64,000 nucleotides of DNA from an uncultured Clostridia bacterium (GCA_947628815.1 CANRBJ010000004.1:1-64000); one strand, 5' to 3'. Numbered from the stretch's first letter, positions 13,724 through 24,305 are shown. The notes: generated from the letters alone by a model not told the origin. Numbers and translations: made by a program.

Positions 13724-14215
13724 TTATTTTTGCGTATATTGAATAATGCCTGTTATTGTTTTATTTTTTATTGATGGATTTACCGAAGTTTCTGGGTTAT
13801 ATTGAATTTTTACAGTTAGTGTGGTTTGTTGACCCGCTTCTAACACATCTGCAATCTCTGTTGTTGTATATTTAATATCGTCTGATCCACCATCTTCTTC
13901 TTTAAACACTATTTCCTCTAGAACTGCATCAATTGTTCCAGAGTTTTCAATTGTTATTAAATAGGTTATTGAATCTCCAGGTTTTACTAACTTAGCATCA
14001 AATGTTGCTTTTGTATCAGTATATTTAGGTTGTCCAGCATTACAACCCTTAGAAATATCTTGAACATCTATATTTATAATTCTTATATTCCATTCCCCTA
14101 TAATTTCAGCTGTACCAGTTATGGTTAATTGTGTTGCAAATGCTGAATATCCTACTGCCATAGCTAATATTATAATTAATAAGGATCCTATTATAATGCT
14201 TCTAGTATTTTTCAT
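13724..14215 (-). CDS. TasA/camelysin-like secreted protein with SipW-dependent-type signal peptide
   Basis: MKNTRSIIIGSLLIIILAMAVGYSAFATQLTITGTAEI...; next to SipW-like peptidase. Confidence 0.72.
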   Translation of the reverse strand: MKNTRSIIIGSLLIIILAMAVGYSAFATQLTITGTAEIIGEWNIRIINIDVQDISKGCNAGQPKYTDTKATFDAKLVKPGDSITYLITIENSGTIDAVLEEIVFKEEDGGSDDIKYTTTEIADVLEAGQQTTLTVKIQYNPETSVNPSIKNKTITGIIQYTQK

Positions 14216-14403
14216 CTTTTTGGCACCTCCCTTAACCTAAATACAATAATTTTTATTTTGATGTTTCCACCTCTATATTATATGAACAAGCTATAATAAC
14301 TGTTATAGCTTGTTAAAATTTGTTTTTATTTTGTCACTTTTTACTATTATTTCTTATATACTATAATAAGCATTTTTCACATATATTTGGAGGTACGTAA
14401 GAA

Positions 14404-14631
14404 ATGGAGAAGATACTTTTAAGTTCTTTACCAATGAATACATCTGGTAAAGTTATAAATTTAAATTGTAATGGTAATATAAAAAGAAGATTACTAGATT
14501 TGGGAATTGTAAAAGGTACAAAAATTACTCCTATTCTAAAAAGCCCTTCTGGTGACCCTACTGCTTTTTTTATACGCGGTAGTACAATTGCACTTAGAAG
14601 AGAAGATGCTGATTTAATAGAAGTAAAATAA
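14404..14631 (+). CDS. feoA: Ferrous iron transport protein FeoA
   Basis: 75 aa SH3-like: LNCNGNIKRRLLDLGIVKGTKITPILKSPSGDPTAFFIRGSTIALRREDADLI. Confidence 0.9.
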   Translation: MEKILLSSLPMNTSGKVINLNCNGNIKRRLLDLGIVKGTKITPILKSPSGDPTAFFIRGSTIALRREDADLIEVK

Positions 14632-14725
14632 ATTAAAAATCATTTGTTTTTTTTGGACAAATGATTTGTTTTTTTTTCTTTATGTGTTATAATCAATTTA
14701 CCATATTAAAGAGGAGATTGTACAT

Positions 14726-15670
14726 ATGATAAAAGAAACTTATGATTTTTATAGTCCGTTTAATTTTAAACTACGTAACTTAGACCCAAAAATTCAGTAT
14801 CAATTAGATTTACTGGCATCTCATGATTTATCAACAAGACAACATTCAGAAAATGTAGCAAATTTGGTTTATCGTCTTTGTGAATATTTAGGTTGTAATT
14901 CAAACTTTATGATTTACTGCACCATTTGTGCTTATTTACATGATATTGGAAAATTATTTATTCCTCTTGAAATATTAGCAAAGCCTGCTGCTTTAACAGA
15001 AGAAGAGTTCCAAATTATGAAAAAACATACTACACTTGGATATGAGTTATGTTATAAGGATTTAAAATTGCGTCCTTATGCTCTAGGTGCTTTATACCAT
15101 CATGAAGCTTTAAATGGCTCTGGATATCCAAATGGTTTAACAAAAAAGGATATTCCTTATATGGCTCAAATTCTTAGGGTTGCTGATGAATATGATGCTT
15201 TAGTTAGTAAAAGACACTACAAAACTCACATTAGTATTTCGGAAACTTTAAAAATTTTAATACAAGATGCTCAACCTGAAAAATATAAAAAAACAATTGC
15301 TTTAGAGCAACTTTCAAAAGATTCAAGAGTTGGAAAAATAAATCCAAAAATTTTAAAAGTTTTATTTAAAGTAGTTATAGATGATACTGTATATGAAATT
15401 GATTGTGTTAAAGAATACATTTCTCATCTTTTAGATGAAGTAGAAAGATTGAAATTAATAGATAACTTCCATAAAAAAATGCTTAACGCAAAAGCACCTA
15501 GAAAACAGCAATATTATTTAAATGGTATGAAAGCCTTATTTAAAAAAGATGAAGATGAAAAAAATTATTACAATATTTTAACTGAATATTCTAAGATAAT
15601 TGATAATAAGAAATTTATGATTTCAAAACTTCATGATGAAATAAAAATTATAAAGAAACTCAAAGTTTAG
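14726..15670 (+). CDS. HD-GYP-like phosphohydrolase domain protein
   Basis: LHDIGKLFIPLEILAKPAALTEEEFQIMKKH...YHHEALNGSGYPNGL. Confidence 0.85.
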   Translation: MIKETYDFYSPFNFKLRNLDPKIQYQLDLLASHDLSTRQHSENVANLVYRLCEYLGCNSNFMIYCTICAYLHDIGKLFIPLEILAKPAALTEEEFQIMKKHTTLGYELCYKDLKLRPYALGALYHHEALNGSGYPNGLTKKDIPYMAQILRVADEYDALVSKRHYKTHISISETLKILIQDAQPEKYKKTIALEQLSKDSRVGKINPKILKVLFKVVIDDTVYEIDCVKEYISHLLDEVERLKLIDNFHKKMLNAKAPRKQQYYLNGMKALFKKDEDEKNYYNILTEYSKIIDNKKFMISKLHDEIKIIKKLKV

Positions 15671-15775
15671 TTTTTTATTAACTTAAAAATAGATATTCTT
15701 CTATTTTTAAGTTTTTTTTCACATTTTTTTATCTTTCCCATATACTAATATTAAAACAATTAGGATGGTGATTTT

Positions 15776-17924
15776 ATGGGACTTACTGCTAGTTCTTGTG
15801 GTATGAATTTGCTAGAAGATGAACTTTTAGAAGTTCAAAAAAATTGTGATTATACCATTGCAATTGCTCGGGAACCCCAATGTTGGAAAAAGTACTATTT
15901 TTAATGCTTTAACTGGGTTGCATCAACACACTGGAAACTGGCCTGGAAAAACGGTTAGTAATGCTGCTCGGTACTTGTGTTCATAATGATAAAACTCTTT
16001 TACTAGTAGATATTCCTGGTACATATTCTTTAATGTCAAATTCTCAAGAAGAAGAAATTGCACGAGATTATATATGTTTTGGTAATCCTAGCGCTACTGT
16101 AATTATTTTAGATGCAACGTGTATGGAAAAGAATTTAAATCTTGTTTTTCAAACTTTAGAAATAACGGATAAAGTTGTTGTTTGTGTTAATTTGCTTGAT
16201 GAAGCAAAGAAAAAAGGAATTGATATAGATTTAGAAGCATTATCTAGTTTTTTAGGTGTTCCTGTTGTTGGAACAATTGCAAGAAAACCTAAAACTTTGA
16301 AAAAATTATTAGATACTATTTGTAAAGTTGCTACATCAGAAATTATATGTACTCCAAAAAAGATAAAGTATCTTCCAATTATTGAGGATTGTGTTTTAAT
16401 GTTAAGTGCAGAAATTCAAAAAGTACTTCCTGCTACTTCATCATATCTTACAAGATGGATTTGTTTAAAATTAATTGATGGTGATGCTTCTATTTTAGAG
16501 TCTATCGAAAAAGCTTTAAATATTGACCTTTCAGCTTCTAGCATTTCTCAAAAATTAGAAGAAGTAAAAAAACTACTTTCTAAAAATGATATTAATAATC
16601 ATAATTTAAGAGATAAAATGGTTTCTAGCATTGTTCTTCATGCAGAAGATATTTGTAATGATGTAGTACATTATAAGCGTGCGACTTACCCCGCTCGTGA
16701 TAGAAAAATTGATAAAATACTAACCTCTAAAACCTTTGGAATTCCTATTATGATTTTATTTTTAGGAATAATTTTCTGGATAACAATTACTGGAGCAAAC
16801 TACCCTTCTAGTTTATTATCCGAGTTTTTTGGCTTTATCCAAGAAAAATTAGTATTGCTTTTTGATTACTTGCATATACCAGCTTTTATAAAAGGTGTAT
16901 TAATTGACGGAATGTATCAAACTCTTACATGGGTAGTTAGTGTAATGCTTCCACCAATGGCAATTTTCTTTCCTCTTTTTACAATATTAGAGGATTTGGG
17001 ATATCTTCCAAGAATTGCTTTTAATTTGGATAATTATTTCAAAAAAGCATGCACTACCGGAAAACAAGCATTAACTATGTGCATGGGATTTGGTTGTAAT
17101 GCTGCACGGTGTTGTTGGATGTAGAATTATCGATTCACCAAGGGAACGATTAATTGCTATTTTAACCAATTCTTTTGTTCCTTGTAACCGGTAGATTTCC
17201 TTTTTTAATTACCATTGCTAGTATTTTTATTGGTAGTATTTTTACAGGATTTAAGGCTTCTTTATTATCTACTATTAGCGTACTTTTGGTTATTTTACTC
17301 GGAATTTATTTAACTTTAGTGGTTTCTAAAATTTTATCTAAAACTATTTTAAAAGGAATTCCTTCTTCTTTTATTTTGGAACTTCCTCCTTATAGAAAAC
17401 CACAAATTGGTAAAGTAATTGTTCGTTCATTGTTTGATAGAACATTATACGTCCTTGGAAGAGCAATTAGTGTTGCAGCCCCTGTTGGAATTGTTATTTG
17501 GATTTTTGCTAATGTTCAAATTGGTAATGCAAGTATTTTAACTCATATTGCTTTGTTTTTAGATCCTTTTGCAAAACTAATGGGTTTAGATGGATATATT
17601 TTAACTGCTTTCATACTTGGGCTTCCTGCAAATGAAATTGTTCTTCCTATTATTTTAATGAGTTACATGGCAAAAGGAAGTTTAGTAAATCTTGAAGATA
17701 CGTATATGATTGGAAACATTTTAATAGAAAATGGTTGGACTATTTTAACTGCTATTAATGTTATGATTTTTACTTTATTACATTTTCCATGTAGTACTAC
17801 TTTGTTGACCATAAAGAAGGAAACTGGTAGTTGGAAATGGGTATTTATTTCATTTTTGCTTCCTACTGTTTGTGGCATTGTTATTTGTATGGCTACTACT
17901 TTGGTTTATAATATATTAATATAG
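15776..17924 (+). CDS. feoB: Ferrous iron transporter FeoB, encoded with four +1 shifts at CGG
   Basis: ATG at 15776 (RBS aggatggtg); restored [61 protein letters not shown]; 2149 nt minus 4 = 715 codons. Confidence 0.93.
15869..15871 (+). other. +1 frameshift site 2 (feoB, G1/P-loop Gly): ATT GCT CGG|G AAC CCC AAT GTT GGA
   Basis: Restores [11 protein letters not shown]. Confidence 0.95.
15969..15971 (+). other. +1 frameshift site 3 (feoB): GCT GCT CGG|T ACT TGT
   Basis: Restores [26 protein letters not shown]. Confidence 0.93.
17107..17109 (+). other. +1 frameshift site 4 (feoB): AAT GCT GCA CGG|T GTT GTT GGA
   Basis: Restores [23 protein letters not shown]. Confidence 0.95.
17189..17191 (+). 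other. +1 frameshift site 5 (feoB): CCT TGT AAC CGG|T AGA; 0-frame next codon is TAG
   Basis: Restores NSFVPCN-G-RFPFLI. Confidence 0.95.
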
Positions 17925-17944
17925 TAAGATGAAAAACTTGCTAA

Positions 17945-18070
17945 GACTAATAGCAACCAATAATTAGTCGTAGAATAGGTCTCGCAGCCTATTCTATTTT
18001 TTTACAAAAAAAGTATGTGTACTCGCAGATACACATACGACATCAACTTGTTCACTGTGATTATAACAAG
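17945..18070. ncRNA. Cluster of consecutive hairpins 3' of feoB, two sharing loop CTCGCAG
   Basis: gactaat..attagtc (17945-17969); agaatagg-TCTCGCAG-cctattct plus T-run (17972-18002, terminator-like); gtatgtgta-CTCGCAGA-tacacatac (18013-18038); cttgtt..aacaag (18047-18070). Confidence 0.45.
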
Positions 18071-18165
18071 CTCATTTATTTTGTGATTTAATATTAATAT
18101 ATTATTTTACATTTGTCAAACAGAATTTCAAGTTTCCAGTTATATTTTTACTGTAATATCACTAC

Positions 18166-19092
18166 CTAGAGTTTGCTTTTTAATTCTTCTTTTTCTTCTT
18201 TACTAATAAAAGCTGCTTCTATTGCATTTAAGTTAAATTCTAAAAAATCATTTTCATTATAACCAAAGCATTCACTTAAAAGCTGATATTCTTTATTTAA
18301 GTTAGTGTCAGATACTGTTCTATTATCTGTATTAATTGTTACTTTAATTCCTAATCTTCTTAATTTATCAATAGGATTTTCTTTAATTGTTTTATATAAA
18401 TGTGTATTAATATTACTTGTAGGACAAATTTCTAAAGTAATATTTTTTTCTTTTAGCTCCTTAATTACTTCGCTATCTTCTATACTTCTAACTCCGTGAC
18501 CAATTCTTTTTGTTCCAAATTCGATTGCCTTCATTACACTTGTTGCTCCGTCCGCTTCTCCTGCATGAATTGTATACGGAATTTGTTTTTTTCTTATAAT
18601 TTTAAATAACTCTTCAAAATCACTTGTTTTAAAGTTGGCTTCATCACCCGCTAAATCAATACCCACTACATGATTTCCTAAATATTTTTGTGTTAGATTT
18701 ATAATTTCTAAATTTTTTTCAAAAGAAAAATTACGCATCATACAAAAAATTAGGTTGATTTTTACATTTTTAACTTTTTCAAATCCTTTTATAATAGCCA
18801 ATATAACATTATCAACTGGTATCTTTTCTATGTGAAATAACGGGCAAAACCTTACTTCTGCATATATTACTTCATCTTCTTGTAGTTCTTTTCCTAATAA
18901 ATAAGCAAATGTTTCAATTGCTTCTTCATCTTGTAATAACTTAATTGGTAAGGTAAATTTTTCTAAATATTCTTTTAAATTTTTAGAATTAGTACTACAC
19001 ATTTCTTTTTTGCAATCTCTTCCTAGTAACTTTTTAGCATATTCTAAATTTAAAGATCCATCCAAATGTAAATGTAATTCTACTTTTTTCAT
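18166..19092 (-). CDS. add: Adenosine deaminase family protein
   Basis: MKKVELHLHLDGSLN, HAGEADGATSV, RIGHGVR, LEICPTSNI, TINTDNRTVS. Confidence 0.9.
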   Translation of the reverse strand: MKKVELHLHLDGSLNLEYAKKLLGRDCKKEMCSTNSKNLKEYLEKFTLPIKLLQDEEAIETFAYLLGKELQEDEVIYAEVRFCPLFHIEKIPVDNVILAIIKGFEKVKNVKINLIFCMMRNFSFEKNLEIINLTQKYLGNHVVGIDLAGDEANFKTSDFEELFKIIRKKQIPYTIHAGEADGATSVMKAIEFGTKRIGHGVRSIEDSEVIKELKEKNITLEICPTSNINTHLYKTIKENPIDKLRRLGIKVTINTDNRTVSDTNLNKEYQLLSECFGYNENDFLEFNLNAIEAAFISKEEKEELKSKL

Positions 19093-19163
19093 ATTACCTC
19101 CAAGGACTGATTTTTCTATTCTTCCTCTTATGCTTTTTATTAAATTTCATCTTCTATTTTACC

Positions 19164-20138
19164 CTAATTTTGCATTAGTATTTGTTGATTTTTTATTAAA
19201 TCGTAGCTTACTAATTCATTACTTTCCAAATTTTCTTTATACATATCAATTCCTGTTATTTGGCTATTTTCATAGGTTTTATAATAATATATTCCTTTAT
19301 CCATATTGCAACATGAACTATAAATGGTTATTTCGTATTTGTCTTCTCCCATATGTACACATCCTCTTTGTTGATATACTGATTCTAAAATATGAAAGAA
19401 TTGACTGATGCTTGAAGATTCTGAATCTCCAGATATTGAATTCATTTTAGTAAATGTTGCCTTTACAAATCTTGAAGCAGATGATAAATCACCTGGTAAT
19501 CCCATTGCTCCCATTCCTCTACTATATGTTTCTAAATTTAATTTTTTTGAAAAGTTATTTATTGGTTGTTCTGTTGATAATGACATATAGTTGTTTAAAT
19601 TAAACATATGTATATCAAATGTAGGATTGTTTGTAAGTACTCCTACTGGATTATCGTATATTTTAAGCCCCTCTTTTACGCTTTCAACTGTTATTGATTC
19701 TTCTTTATCTGAAATTATCCAATGTAGTGGAGATGCTGGTAGCTCATTACTAAAATTAATTTGTGCAATATTTGTATTTTGTAATAGTTTTTTTACTTCT
19801 TCTATATTTTTACATTGTGATAACACCCAAGGAATAAACTCAAAAGGTGCAATGTTATCTTTATTTTCTTTTTCTTCTTTATAATTTGCATTTCCTGGAA
19901 AATTTAATCCTGCCATTGCTAATCCCTTTTCATTAATTGCATCATAATAAAGTGGATAGTTATTTGCTACATATGCCATTCCTATAATTGCATAATGTTT
20001 ATTTATATCTCCTACTTTTCTAAATTTAAATTCATAATTTCTAGGTGTTATTGTAACTGTTTCTTTATATGAATATTCTAAATCTAAGTTTCTTCCGAAA
20101 TAATGATTATTAGTATTATAAGTTACTGCTGTACACAT
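19164..20138 (-). CDS. Linear amide C-N hydrolase / choloylglycine (bile salt) hydrolase family
   Basis: N-terminal MCTAVTYNTNNHYFGRNLDLE (Cys nucleophile), GLAMAGLNFPGNANY, GVLTNNPTFDIHMFNLNNY. Confidence 0.88.
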   Translation of the reverse strand: MCTAVTYNTNNHYFGRNLDLEYSYKETVTITPRNYEFKFRKVGDINKHYAIIGMAYVANNYPLYYDAINEKGLAMAGLNFPGNANYKEEKENKDNIAPFEFIPWVLSQCKNIEEVKKLLQNTNIAQINFSNELPASPLHWIISDKEESITVESVKEGLKIYDNPVGVLTNNPTFDIHMFNLNNYMSLSTEQPINNFSKKLNLETYSRGMGAMGLPGDLSSASRFVKATFTKMNSISGDSESSSISQFFHILESVYQQRGCVHMGEDKYEITIYSSCCNMDKGIYYYKTYENSQITGIDMYKENLESNELVSYDLIKNQQILMQN

Positions 20139-20241
20139 ATTCAATTACCTTCTTTCTCATTTATTTTCATTTTGCAAATAAAAATACTTGCCTTTATGTT
20201 TTTAATCATAACATAACAGCAAGTATTTATCAAGATTTACT

Positions 20242-20790
20242 TTATTTTGTATAAACTAATTCTTGTTTTTTGCTAACTTTTTCTTTTTCAGCATTATTTT
20301 TGAAAATTGCTTTAAATATTGTTCTAACTAATGGTTGAATAAAGAATAATTGTGAAAGTAATGCAAATGGGAAATTTAGCACTACTTTTTGTAGCCAGTA
20401 TGGAATAAAGTTAATAATAAAATCATTTAATGGAGCTCCATTCATTCCCACTGCTATAATTCCATTATATATAATTGTTGCTAAAAAACTCATTAATGGA
20501 CACATAATACAAACTGTCGCACATATTATAGCTGTTTCAACTATCATATGGTCATTCTTTTTTGGGTCAATTGCTTTTAGTGCTAATTTTACAGATAAAG
20601 GACTTCCAATAAATATTTCACATAGATATGCTAATACGAATTCTATTGGAATAAAAATCCATGAATTCTTTATAACTTCTACATTAAAGCCTCCTGCTTC
20701 ATATGATGAACAATAAAATACAAAGCATGGCACTGTAATAATTACAGTAATTAGTGCAAACATTAACTTTTGAAATTTTGTCTGTGGCAT
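20242..20790 (-). CDS. DUF2798-like membrane protein
   Basis: MPQTKFQKLMFALITVIITVPCFVFYCSSYEAGGFN...; RBS aaaggag upstream of MPQ. Confidence 0.65.
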   Translation of the reverse strand: MPQTKFQKLMFALITVIITVPCFVFYCSSYEAGGFNVEVIKNSWIFIPIEFVLAYLCEIFIGSPLSVKLALKAIDPKKNDHMIVETAIICATVCIMCPLMSFLATIIYNGIIAVGMNGAPLNDFIINFIPYWLQKVVLNFPFALLSQLFFIQPLVRTIFKAIFKNNAEKEKVSKKQELVYTK

Positions 20791-20823
20791 ATTTTTCTCC
20801 TTTCTTTTGACATAAAAAAAACA

Positions 20824-20893
20824 ACACATGCCTCTACATTACAATTGTTTTAGTACCGTAATCAGATTTACGAGCATTTAGCTCCACATGTGT
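20824..20893 (-). promoter_or_regulatory. Multi-stem leader RNA candidate upstream of the DUF2798-like gene
   Basis: - strand ACACATG..GAGC-taaat-GCTC..GTAA-atctga-TTAC..CATGTGT closing stem followed by U8: terminator-like expression platform. Confidence 0.5.
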
Positions 20894-20981
20894 CGTTTTC
20901 TATTTTATTTATTAAATAGAATATATCACTTCTTTACTTCAAAAGTCAAGTAATATTTATAATTATAATCACTTTTTTACC

Positions 20982-21938
20982 TTATACTATAAATAATATT
21001 GTTATATAAATTATATAAATTACTAAGTAAACTGCACCATTAAATCTGCTCATTTCGTTTTTTGGTGGTATTACTGGAAACAGTGATAATATTATGGTTG
21101 ATATTATTAATATTGCAAGTTGCAAATTGTATGTTACATTATAGTTTAGTGGTGAAATTAATGCCGATACTCCTATTATTAATAGAATGTTAAATATGTT
21201 AGATCCTATAATGTTTCCTATTGCTATGTCACTATTACCTTTTATTGCTGCCGTTACGCTTGTTACTAACTCTGGTAAACTTGTCCCTATTGCAAGTATT
21301 GTTAAACCAATTACTTTTTCACTTACATTAAACATTCTTGCAATATTGGTTGCGTTATTTACTGTTAAATCTCCACCTATTTTTAATCCTATAATCCCTA
21401 AAATTATAAACACTATGCTTTTAAGCATTGATATTTCATTATCTGTTTCAATTACTATAAGTGCTCCATCCTTATCGAACTGTTCTCCCTTTTTGCTCAT
21501 AATAATTGTATAAATTATAAATATGATAAACATTACTATTAATGCAACTGCTTCAGCCTTCGATATTGTCCTCGTTGTGTTACAAAATATAGTAAATATA
21601 ATTGTTATTGCTAAACACATTGGTATTTCTATTAGCCTTGTTTCTCTTTGAAATTTTACTGGTTTTATTATTGTAGATAGTCCAAGTATCATTAATAAAT
21701 TACATAAATTACTTCCTATAATGTTTCCTATTGCCATATCTGATGATCCATTTAAACTTGATGTAGAACTTACGAATAATTCTGGCATTGAAGTTCCTAT
21801 TGATACTATTGTTAATCCAATTATAATTTCTGGAATATGAAATCTTTTTGCAACAGCACTTGCTCCATCTACTAAAACATCTGCCCCTTTTATAAGCAAT
21901 ATAAATCCAATGATGATTAAAAATATAGATAAGAACAT
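20982..21938 (-). CDS. CaCA-family Na+/Ca2+ exchanger (YrbG-like)
   Basis: Two repeats: TIVSIGTSMPELFVS..GNIIGSNLCN and TILAIGTSLPELVTS..GNIIGSNIFN. Confidence 0.9.
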   Translation of the reverse strand: MFLSIFLIIIGFILLIKGADVLVDGASAVAKRFHIPEIIIGLTIVSIGTSMPELFVSSTSSLNGSSDMAIGNIIGSNLCNLLMILGLSTIIKPVKFQRETRLIEIPMCLAITIIFTIFCNTTRTISKAEAVALIVMFIIFIIYTIIMSKKGEQFDKDGALIVIETDNEISMLKSIVFIILGIIGLKIGGDLTVNNATNIARMFNVSEKVIGLTILAIGTSLPELVTSVTAAIKGNSDIAIGNIIGSNIFNILLIIGVSALISPLNYNVTYNLQLAILIISTIILSLFPVIPPKNEMSRFNGAVYLVIYIIYITILFIV

Positions 21939-22027
21939 TTTATTCCTCCTTTTAACTTGCATATAGTATATATTATATATAATATTATGTATTTTTTCAA
22001 TAGAATAAAATGTCCTTTTAAGTCGAT

Positions 22028-23263
22028 TTAACCTTGTTTATCTTTATACATATTTATCATATCTTTAAAACTCATTTTAGTTCCATAATTTAGTATTGCA
22101 CTTGAATAAATTTTAATAGCAACTTTTGCAATAACAAATATTGTAACAATCAATATTGCAATAGATATAATAACATCAGAACTCGAACTAATTCCCATCA
22201 TAATTCTAAATGGCATACAAAATGGTGATGAAAATGGAAATAGTGAAGCAAATACGTTTAAGCTACTTGTTGGGTTCATCATTGTAAAATATGATAAGTA
22301 AAATCCTATTACAGCAAGAATTGCAACTGGTGTATTTGCTGATTGTATGTCTTCGGGTTTACTTACTGTTGAGCCAGTTAAGGCATATAGTAGTGCAAAT
22401 GTAAAGTAGCCTAATATAAAATAAATTATCGTTATTATTCCTAAATAAATTGTAATATTTGACATATCAAATACTGCATTTAATAATTCATTATCTAAAA
22501 ATGCTTTCGCACTAATGTACGCAGTTAGTACAATTATAATCAATTGCATTAATCCTACAAGTCCAATTCCTATTGTTTTACCTAATACAATGCTTCTTGG
22601 GCTTGTTGATGTTACTAATGTCTCCATTATTTTAGATGTTTTTTCAGTTGTTATTGAACTAGAAACTTGATATGCACAAAAATATATTGCATAAAATAAT
22701 ACTATTGACATTAACATCATTACTAGTATATTTCCACTTGCTTTTTCTTCTTGTGTTTGTTCTAAGCTAAATTCAAAATTTGGTGTTATTGATTGTAATT
22801 GTTCTTGGGTTAATCCTAGTTTTGAAATTTGAATATTAGAATATAATGTATTTATTGCACTAATTATATCTTGTGGCACTTGTTCCATCATATTCATATT
22901 TTCTACAATATAACGAACCTTTACATTACTTTCCTGTTTTTCAATAATTATAGCCGTATCAATTTCATCTTCTTCTATTTTCTTCTTTATTTCTTCATAA
23001 CTATTTTTTTCTATTTCAATTTCATATCCTAAATCTGCACTTTTTAATTGCTCTAAATTTCCTTCAAAAATGTTATTTTCATCTACAATTAAAAGTTTTT
23101 CGTCTAAATTATCTCCTTGCACTTTTTTAATAATGTTTGGTACATTAAATCCAATTACAATTAATGCTAAAATAATCAATGTCGAAATAATAAAAGATTT
23201 TCTGCTAACCATATCTTTTATTGTAAATTTCATTACTGTTATAATATCTTTCATTCTATTCAC
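22028..23263 (-). CDS. ABC transporter permease (NatB/ABC-2 type)
   Basis: SSSITTEKTSKIMETLVTSTSPRSIVLGKTIGIGLVGLMQ. Confidence 0.85.
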   Translation of the reverse strand: MNRMKDIITVMKFTIKDMVSRKSFIISTLIILALIVIGFNVPNIIKKVQGDNLDEKLLIVDENNIFEGNLEQLKSADLGYEIEIEKNSYEEIKKKIEEDEIDTAIIIEKQESNVKVRYIVENMNMMEQVPQDIISAINTLYSNIQISKLGLTQEQLQSITPNFEFSLEQTQEEKASGNILVMMLMSIVLFYAIYFCAYQVSSSITTEKTSKIMETLVTSTSPRSIVLGKTIGIGLVGLMQLIIIVLTAYISAKAFLDNELLNAVFDMSNITIYLGIITIIYFILGYFTFALLYALTGSTVSKPEDIQSANTPVAILAVIGFYLSYFTMMNPTSSLNVFASLFPFSSPFCMPFRIMMGISSSSDVIISIAILIVTIFVIAKVAIKIYSSAILNYGTKMSFKDMINMYKDKQG

Positions 23264-24146
23264 CTACCTTTTCTATAAAAATATCATTTAATGTAGGCTT
23301 CATAATTTCGAATTTATTTACTTTAATACCATTTTTTATTATTTCATTTAAAAGTTTGTGTGCCTTTTCTTCATCTGTAATTTTAATAGTATATTCATTA
23401 TCTTTCTCATTTTCGATTTCTAATCCGATTTCACTAATATGTTTATCGATATTTTCACTTACATCTAATTTTAGACGGTTTGCAGGATATGTTTCTTTAA
23501 TGTCCTTTAAATTTCCTTGCAATACAGTCTTTCCCCTGTTTAATATTAAAATATCACTACAAAATTCTTCTATTGTAGCCATTTGATGTGCTGACATAAT
23601 CACATACTTATTGTTTTTTACCAAATCTATTATTATATTCTTTAATATTTCGGTATTTACTGGATCTAAACCACTAAAAGGTTCATCTAGAACTACTAAC
23701 TCAGGATTATGAATAATTGCAGTCATAAATTGAATTTTTTGCTGATTTCCTTTTGAAAGTTTTTCAGCATTCATTTGCAAATATTCTTCAACCTTTAAAG
23801 CTTTTGCCCATTTATTTATAGAAACTTCTGCATCCATTTTACTCATACCTTTTAACTCTGCAAAATACATTAATTGATCATATATCTTTGTTTTTGGATA
23901 TACTCCTCGTTCCTCTGGTAAATAACCAAAATTCACACTTTTTCTATCAACTGCTTTTCCATTCCAAGTAATTTCCCCTTCATCTTTTTTAATAATACCT
24001 AATATCATTCTTATTGTTGTAGTTTTTCCTGCTCCATTTGTTCCAAGTAAACCATATACGCTAGGTTTATCTAATACAAGAGAAATATTATCTACAGCAA
24101 TTTTACCAATAAATGTTTTAGATACATTTTTTAACACTAACCCCAT
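23256..24146 (-). CDS. ABC transporter ATP-binding protein (NatA-like)
   Basis: GLLGTNGAGKTTTIRMI, LSKGNQQKIQF, LVVLDEPFSGLDP. Confidence 0.93.
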   Translation of the reverse strand: MGLVLKNVSKTFIGKIAVDNISLVLDKPSVYGLLGTNGAGKTTTIRMILGIIKKDEGEITWNGKAVDRKSVNFGYLPEERGVYPKTKIYDQLMYFAELKGMSKMDAEVSINKWAKALKVEEYLQMNAEKLSKGNQQKIQFMTAIIHNPELVVLDEPFSGLDPVNTEILKNIIIDLVKNNKYVIMSAHQMATIEEFCSDILILNRGKTVLQGNLKDIKETYPANRLKLDVSENIDKHISEIGLEIENEKDNEYTIKITDEEKAHKLLNEIIKNGIKVNKFEIMKPTLNDIFIEKVGE

Positions 24147-24305
24147 AATCTAACCCCTTTTATTTTAATTTTTCAACTTCAATGCTATCACAGGTAGTAT
24201 TAATAATCAATAATTTTTCATTTTAATTTTATATTTCTATATACAAGTTACCATATTCATTTGCCATAAAAAAATACATCCCTAAAATAAGAGATGTATT
24301 TTCTT

